In this document: in pieces, positions 56,910 through 64,000 of the stretch
How the letters are laid out: the number at the start of each line of letters is the position of its first letter
Position numbering within the stretch: the first letter of the stretch is position 1
Origin: Apostichopus japonicus
Taxonomy: Eukaryota; Echinodermata; Holothuroidea; Aspidochirotida; Stichopodidae
DNA: 64,000 nt
NCBI RefSeq assembly: GCF_037975245.1
Contig: NC_092574.1
Span: forward strand, 1,072,001-1,136,000
Reading direction: 5' to 3'
The notes under the pieces: generated by a model
What the model was told of the DNA's origin: nothing
The model's input: the letters and a program-made list of their open reading frames with translations, nothing else
Databases searched by the model: none
Made by a program: the position numbers and the translations under genes

Positions 56910-57559
56910 CAAGGGCGGCGGAACCGGGCGGGGGGGGGGGGGGGCACGTGCCCCCCCATTTTTCCTCGGGTTAAAAATGTGCCCTTTTTCTACATAAAAA
57001 TTGAGGTGTCTCAAGTTAGCAAGAGGCCAGGGAACCAGAATGAACACTCGGGAAGGGCCGTTTCCAGCCATCTGAGGGGTTTGTAAAACCAAAAATTTCC
57101 TTGTACGCTCCGCGCCAACCGATGGTGGCGCTCCGCTCAGATAGTCGTGCATACAACTTTGCAAATCCTGGCTACGCCCCTGACTTTTAATGAATTTCTG
57201 TGGGTCAAACTCAAAGCTATTTCGAATGGAAAAACTTTGTTAAGATATTTACAAGAAATAAACTCTAATTTGGAAGATTCCTACATTAGCAACTAGCATG
57301 ATTTCACCTCATTTTGTCTCAAAAGAAAACTTGTTCCTTGTTTCCCAATTTGCACATTGGATATTGCAGTGCTAGTATGCATATTTTCCTTGAGGGGGGG
57401 GGGGGGGCGTTGATGGAGTGATGTGTATACGCAAATAAGATAATACAATAATATAGAGGGTACTAAATATAAGGCTGCATCAGTCCAATCAAATTTCTGC
57501 AAAGTGCCATTTGATGTCGGTGCCCCCCCCTCAGATTAAAAGTGCTTCCGCCGCCCTTG
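56910..57559 (+). mobile_element. hAT-like non-autonomous element, copy 3 (650 bp)
   Basis: Inverted ends CAAGGGCGGCGGAA and TTCCGCCGCCCTTG are flanked by a perfect 8-bp duplication CCAATATG (56,902-56,909 and 57,560-57,567). Nearly collinear with copy 1 in opposite orientation. The intact duplication makes this the best-preserved member. Confidence 0.9.
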
Positions 57560-57567
57560 CCAATATG

Positions 57568-59685
57568 TCCACAGTACCTGAACTACCGGTACACATCTCT
57601 CTCTCCCTCTCCCTACAGTGCAGTGCGAAATGATTGCATTTCACCCACTCCACTTCACGGAAGAAGTAACCCCCCCCCCCCAAGTGGGTTCAATCCGGTC
57701 TGAAGCGTGCAGTCTTGGGGGGGGGAGGGGTAATTGAAAAATGGAGCCATTTGATTGATGGGATCAAATTGGTTGAGGAAGATATGTCAGTACATATAAA
57801 ATATATTTTATCAACCAATTATCATACACATATTGGATATATTTATATATATCTTTGTGATTAGCGTACTTGTAATACGATGCGGGGAAAACCATGCCAT
57901 TACACGACCTGTATATCTATACGACTTATCATGTGAGGAAGACAGTACAACAAATGTCAAATGACTACATATCCCTACTTAGACAACCGGTGATCATGGA
58001 GGATTAAATGGTAGCATCCGTTCACATACTGACATAGCAAAACTGTTTGTGTAGGTATACATTGTTGCCTGTTTTCACGTGGACCATCGGCCTGCCGTGA
58101 AACCATTTGTACTCTGCATAACTTCCTGTTGAGAGGATAATTTAGAATTAATTCTGTCCATAAGTAGAGTTAATTAAATGAAGAAAGAAAACGTACCATG
58201 AGAATACATATGTTCTCATAATTTTAGTAGAGGAAGGTAACTCCCACACTGCTGACTACTTCCACCTTGAGAAGTAATTATTAACCCATATTTCCGTCTG
58301 TACATTGAAAATTTCGTCTATAATCGAAAAAAATTATAAGATTACAATCAGCCTTGTTTAGGGTCTGTCTCATGTGTATAAACTTGAATTTATACTTGGT
58401 TTTCCAACGAGTGTGTTTGACGGTTTCCTTTTCAAGTTGCCATTTTAATATTGTTTTCCGTTCTTTTATCCAAACAGCTACAAAAACTGCAGACTGAGGT
58501 TGGTTGATATGGGATATGTATAGTTTTCTAGTTTGTTTATAGTGCCTTACAAACAAGTGATAATAACTGGTTATAAATTCATAAATTATAAACATGTAAT
58601 ATTTCAGTGGATTACACCAGAAAATCTTTAATTCATATACAGCACAAGAAATCGATGAGTCCATTGACAACGAAGGCAAATCATTGTCCCAGAGACAGCA
58701 TCCTGGTTGAATAGAGATAAAACGAAAGCTATTTAGTATGTGCATTCGTCCCCTCCCTTCCCACCCCCCCCACCCCCATATACGGGTTCCACCTCATGAT
58801 GGCATTACTGAGTTGGCATCAGTTAACTCTATGAAGCGATGACATTAACATGCACCACTGGAGACCTTTGTCATATAAGGATGAATTGTAAACAAAATAC
58901 AAAATATTCCGTTCCCTGTAACTATGGAGGGCCGTATGAGCTGAGGACGTCACACGGTATCGTTATTGTCGTGCGAATATCTTCTCATATGAATTGTTTG
59001 CAGCTTCAAATTGCACAATAAACTGTTGTTGTATTTCAAAAACAACAAGCAAGTACTAAAATTCAACAACATTCAATCGTAAACAAATATCTAAATATCT
59101 GAGTTGCTACGTGATTTTCTGCGGTCGTTAAACTGGTTGAAAAAAAGGACTAAATGTTTGGCTTTATTTATGTGTCGTGGTCGCTTTATATAGTTAGTCA
59201 CTTTTTCTTCCAAAATTATCCCTCCTCTCTAACATAACTATACCCGGCTCCGAGTGAGTTATTATAAACTATTTCCGCGTGCCATGGATTTGAGACAGCT
59301 TCATACTTTACTATTATATTAGTACTGGAGAGAGACCGCTAGGGGGACTCATGAGAAAAACAATTTAGAAGCAAGATACTCTTGCTTTCACATGTTTTAT
59401 ATACATACCCATTAAATGATAATTAATTACTTCAGAAATGATATAGAGTCACCCAGAACAGTCAGATTGACACTGAATTAGTGAATGTAACATTTCTGTG
59501 ATTTAAACATATACTTCCGGCATGTCCAAAAACATTTTACAGGTACGATAACATTTACCGTTGTACCTGCTCTATTCTGACTTAAATTAAAGGACTTGAC
59601 ATTTGTACCTGAACTGTCTCCGATCTTTCACCGAATGTTGTTGACTAAATTGATGTGATATAATTGCAGCTGACGGATGTCTTAC
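57568..59685. other. intergenic, no gene seen
   Basis: Poly-C near 57,670 and poly-G near 57,718. A minus-strand open stretch of 154 codons (58,281-58,745) has no splice support or recognisable domain. Confidence 0.45.
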
Positions 59686-59823
59686 CTTCACTTCCTGTTA
59701 CAAGTAGTCTCGGGTACATGACTGGAAGAGGTAGAAATGACCATCTTGTTTTCTTCTGGAACAGCTCGGGACGACGATAATCTAATGTTTCCCGTCGATA
59801 CTCAAGTTGTGGTTTCCAACTCC
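59686..59823 (-). CDS. candidate exon of an unrecognised gene
   Basis: On the minus strand an acceptor (TTTCTTTTCATCAAG) and donor (AGTGAAG/gtaaga) bound 138 nt, phase 1 to 1. It reads SWKPQLEYRRETLDYRRPEL, FQKKTRWSFLPLPV and MYPRLLVTGSE. The basic, proline-containing composition and good splice sites favour a real exon. It joins in phase to 35,751-36,024 as ...TGSE-VVTYD..., though symmetric exons could lie between. I do not recognise the protein. Confidence 0.45.
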
Positions 59824-61429
59824 CTTGATGAAAAGAAATTAACGTAAAGTACCTTCTAATATTTTTTCCTTAAAAAGTGAAAGAGGTATTAAGAAAACAA
59901 CTACTTGATTTTATAAAGGATGTTTTGAAATACCGGTATCTGTCATATTAAACAAACTTTTCTTAATTGAGTCAACTTGACGCTTTACTGAGTAAATTGA
60001 GGATGTGCTTCCTTCGGTTTAGGAAGAAAATTGGTATTTTTGTATTTATGCATGTGTGTGTGTCATTCCAATGATACTGAAAGTCATTACCTAACCTTAC
60101 TAGTCATGAATTCAAAGTAATGAAGAAAACGTACGAAACTGGATAAAGGCATTCACATTATAAAATTGTCTGTTGGGAGACGATTGTTTACAACATAACT
60201 CCAAATAACTTTTTAATTTTTTAACTTTGTAAATAATTTTGATTTGATTACAATTTTTGGTGTCTTAGCTGTATCCGCATTGCAAGCCTCTTGATAAATA
60301 TAGAATCTTCAATGTCCAATAACATGATTTTCGACCGCCCACGAAAAATGATTTTATTTATGTGAGAAAGGTTTTGGAGGCGGGTGGGGGGGGGGGGGTG
60401 TAGACGGTGGTTTAATGGCGCATCATTCATAACCAGTCCATTCTTTCTTGACTGCAAAAACAAAATTAAATGGCGTCATTTTAACTTGTCTATAGGCCAA
60501 CTTACATTGATTTGTGGTCGGTACTCTCAATTCATGTTGTCCCATTCGGTTATAACCTGGATTGTTATTCAAGTTTGGAAATGCTTAACGTTAACATTTG
60601 AAATTAAGTTAAATTATCCTCGATATTAATATGAACAAAGCAATATAAAACTGTTGGTCCTTACTATTAGGATACTGTGTACTTTGGGGTATATAGAGGA
60701 AGTGTGTTCCCTTGTTGGATGGTATCACGTATACACGCGGTAACACTGTTGCAGTGACCGGACATATTGTGTACACGGAAACACGATTTCTTCGAGATTC
60801 ATATAGGATATAATATAGGAAGTGATTCTCACGGCATCCACTCAAGACGATAGAAATTATTTTTATTTGAGTGCTCCCCCACCTGTTCGTGACTGTATTT
60901 TATTTGTTGTACACATCAAGCGAAAAACAATACGTGGTGTCGACACTAATTAGTTGCTACATATTTTCATACGTTATCAGGCTGTGGGAATATCCTAGCT
61001 ATTATATTAAAATAGTCTTTATAAGTTACACATGCGTTAGTGACATAACAAAAAATATCCGTGACGTAAGCTTCTGTAATATTGTTAGACTTACGGTAAG
61101 CTATGAGACAATTAAGATAATTGCAGGAAGTATGATTATTTTCAGCGATAATTGGCATATCTTATTCTTGCTTATAGGATTGCCTTCATTAATGGAAACT
61201 TCGTAACCGTCTGAACAGTCGATCGGTCCAGTAACCGTTTATTATATATGACGCATAACTGCAGCAGCGTGTATAGCGTATATACATGAATATATCCGCC
61301 GTGTATACGGGTTAAAAAATAGATATCAAACTACCCTAAGACTTACTTTACTAACAACCAAGAAACCGAGAAATACTCAATTTTTTACAAATCGTTCATG
61401 CAACTGTGAACATTTCAACATTTTATCTC
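59824..61429. other. intergenic or intron, no exon seen
   Basis: Poly-G at about 60,385-60,399. No further splice-bounded minus-strand exon was recognised upstream of the candidate at 59.7 kb. Confidence 0.45.
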
Positions 61430-61930
61430 AACATTTCTACTCCTTAATGGTACAGCTGGCTTTTCTTCTTCTTAAAAGTTTCGACTGTTTTCTCAAACTT
61501 TGGATACTTCTCTCGAAATTGCAACGAAATTTCTAGTGTTTATCTCAAAATTCGACTACTTCATCTAAAACATTCGATTTTTTTCCACTTATTCCCAATA
61601 ATGTCGATTTTGTATTTTCTTGAATTTCTACCATATATGGCAAAATCTTGATATGAATGGTCCACGTTTTGACTTTCTATATCGAAATGTCGACAGTGTT
61701 TTATTTAAAAATTACGACTATTTTATTGCAACATTTGGACTTTTTTCGTGAAACGTGTTGGTATCAAAACTATCGACTTCGGCGTATCATCTCAATTTCG
61801 ACTCTTTTCTCGAAGTGCCGACTTTTTTAATATCGCAACTTCCAACAAATCCTCGAACATTTGGACTTTTTGATATTGACATATCGACTTATTCCTCACA
61901 ATTGGAGAATTTGTATCTCAATATATCAAC
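61430..61930. repeat. ancient 20-30 bp repeat (CGAAATTTCGACTTTTTTCT-like)
   Basis: A loose period of TCTCAAAATTTCGACTTTTT-like phrases with TTCGACT recurring many times but no two adjacent units identical. The spacing suggests a decayed tandem array. Confidence 0.6.
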
Positions 61931-63955
61931 TTTCTTGAAATTTAGGATGAAGTGGTACTATATAAGTAAAGTGGGGTCGTACTACGTAAGGGATGATAGT
62001 GTTGCCAACTAAGCCTGGTTATAACGAAAGGTCCACATCAATAAACTGTTGAAATTTTCCGTTGTTTCCTGCAAAATTTTGACTTATGTCCAAATTAAGA
62101 CATTTTATCGAGATATTGATAAGAAAGGTCGAACATTCAAGTGATTATGAGTTATATAAAAATACAATCGAGCTCTAGTTGCTAATTCAAAATCAAGTTG
62201 AATTATACAGCACAGACGTGGGTGCATCTTTAGTTTCAAAAGCCTGTTTGGGTGAGGGTGGGGGTGGACTGTAACATTCACCCGCAGTTGTAAACTTACA
62301 GAAATAATTTCATAAATGCGACGAACAATTTATTTGTAAACACTGATGACACTTGACACATGTGGCACCTTTGTAGGTGGAACGTTGTTTAGGACTTTTG
62401 AACATGGTGTTCAAAATGTTTCATTCCATACAAGTGTTTTATTTATCCGTTTAATAATTACTACTTTAGAATGTGAAGCTGACTATTTCAAATTATTTTA
62501 TTTATTGCTTTTGTTCATGCCTCCACATTACAATTATTGGTTATGCAAAACCATACTTTTCCCCATAATGTTTAACCGTTGGGGCCTCTGTCCAATCCTC
62601 AATCCTCCTATTATCGACGCCTCGGCTTAAAACATTAGTTATGAGGAGTTATGATGTATCGGAACAGAGAATAACAGTCTTGGTGTTTTGATAAGCTCCT
62701 ATAATAACCTTGGTCTAACTTTTGTAGGCTAAAATAGGCCATAGTTTTGACAGCAATTATTTTAAGTCTCGTCCTGTGAATATTAATGATCCAGAACAAG
62801 TAAGGTAACTTCCGCTTCAAATTGAAAATGCGATTTGATCTTAGACCTTATTACGCTCAGCCTACTTAGATAGACGACACCACATATGTGCATATACAGG
62901 TTACTGACATGTTTACTCCATGGGATCAACCATTGTTCTACAGGGATCGATTTATGAACTGGACCAGGAATAACTGAATACCAGTCATGAATGCATCGGG
63001 TGTCTGTTTGGAAACGGCACCACTTCATGCATTATCTAGGCAGAAAGTAGCACATGCTTTCTGATAAATGCTCCACTTTCCTCACCCCTATATATGTTCC
63101 AGTCTGTGGCAATAATACATACATGACCACCACACTGATAACACCTCCCCCCCCCCATCCCCTTGCTCGTTGGTGTTATTATTGTTGGTCTGATTCAAAA
63201 GAGGAAGAGGAAGAAACACACTCGATTCTGCTTATAGCGACATTTAATTTATCGCATAAATAAACAGGGCATAGTTAAAACAGTTCCTATTCTGCTGTTA
63301 CAGCTGTTTTGACATTGTTTGTTTATTTAAGAAAGAAGTATGTTATTGGTTTCAAGTTTTAAACGTTTCCCGGTACGTCCTATTTAATTTTGTAAAGGCA
63401 AATGACTTTGGTTCTAGGTTGTTCAGCCTACATACCCCATTATATTTAGTAACACGCATTTCAAAATATGTACAGGCGCACCAACGAACTCATCTGGCGT
63501 GTAGCTCAAATTCATGGAGTGACGGAACAAGTCAAATATTGTCCCCATTTGAAGGTCCAGGGTAGCCTATCTAAGTCAATTAACGTTTGTATTGAGATAC
63601 CTTTTCATGACACAATACATAGGCTCTACCATCTGGTACGCCACAATACATAGGCTCTACCATCTGGTACGCTGCAGGAATTGTAATGAAAATTAAAACA
63701 AAATGACACAATCATACACATCTTAAACTTAAAAAAATCAGCCCGTTACTAATTGAGGTCAGTTGTAAAATTGATAAAAGATGAAGTTTTTTCGTTACGA
63801 TCCAAACAAAGTGAAGTTTTACACACCTTCATAACATTTCAGCGGTGCTCAGGTGGCGGGGGAGGGGGGGGGTAGGGTCGTGGCAAATTCTAAATTGCCC
63901 GACTGGAATTAGGTGGGGAACCTTTATGGAGTGCCAGAGACGGGTGAAGGATTTT
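61931..63955. other. intergenic, no gene seen
   Basis: A 26-bp direct duplication (CACAATACATAGGCTCTACC and flanks) occurs at about 63,610-63,670. A short frame beginning MYRRTNELIWRVAQIHG (63,468) lacks splice support. Confidence 0.45.
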
Positions 63956-64000
63956 TATAAAGGAGGGTTTGTGGCTCAGTGGTCTTTGAAGCTGATGTTG
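63956..64000 (+). mobile_element. possible start of a tRNA-derived SINE, cut by the window edge
   Basis: GTTTGTGGCTCAGTGGTC resembles a tRNA D-arm and A box (TGGCTCAGTGG). The B box would lie beyond the window, so this cannot be confirmed. Confidence 0.3.

Overview
The window reads as nuclear DNA of a multicellular animal, not a prokaryote or virus. Evidence: a conserved protein is split into 14 phase-consistent exons with GT/AG borders; tRNA-derived SINEs, a LINE tail, a Penelope-like element and hAT-type elements with 8-bp target duplications are present; and AT-rich introns are packed with minisatellites. The repeat repertoire suggests a marine invertebrate, possibly a deuterostome such as an echinoderm or hemichordate. 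I cannot fix the species.

Region 1 (1-26,905, + strand) is the 3' half of one gene, which I identify as C2CD3, a centriolar C2-domain protein needed for distal appendage assembly and ciliogenesis. The 14 exons join without a phase conflict into about 1,032 C-terminal residues: the end of one C2 domain, two further C2 domains, a linker, a long acidic low-complexity region and a conserved C-terminus. Earlier exons lie left of the window. The introns hold about 17 tandem arrays, two SINE/LINE remnants, a 1.9-kb inverted-repeat transposon and two hammerhead-ribozyme-like motifs of the Penelope type. The main observation is that three minisatellites (units 57, 57 and 54 bp) begin exactly at an exon's 5' splice site and repeat that splice site 4 to 13 times. 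In the last case, 13 nearly identical 54-bp units each carry an in-frame 18-codon piece plus a donor, so every donor choice keeps the reading frame.

Region 2 (26,906-64,000) is mostly non-coding. It contains a tRNA-derived SINE (28.0 kb), a second SINE family with a perfect tRNA-like acceptor stem (33.2 kb; a 5'-truncated sister sits in a C2CD3 intron), several minisatellites, and three members of one GC-ended hAT-like family (38.1, 45.3, 56.9 kb). It also contains a Charlie/Buster/ZBED-type hAT remnant inserted inside a minisatellite (42.4 kb), a Penelope-like fragment with GIY-YIG endonuclease and a hammerhead-like fold (44 kb), and a small MITE (47.2 kb). Two splice-bounded, phase-compatible open segments on the minus strand (59.7 and 35.9 kb) may be exons of an unrecognised gene, and one on the plus strand (36.5 kb) is weaker.

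No rRNA, functional tRNA, CRISPR array or operon was seen. All exon borders are inferred by eye, and C2CD3 was identified by remembered family resemblance, not by a search.
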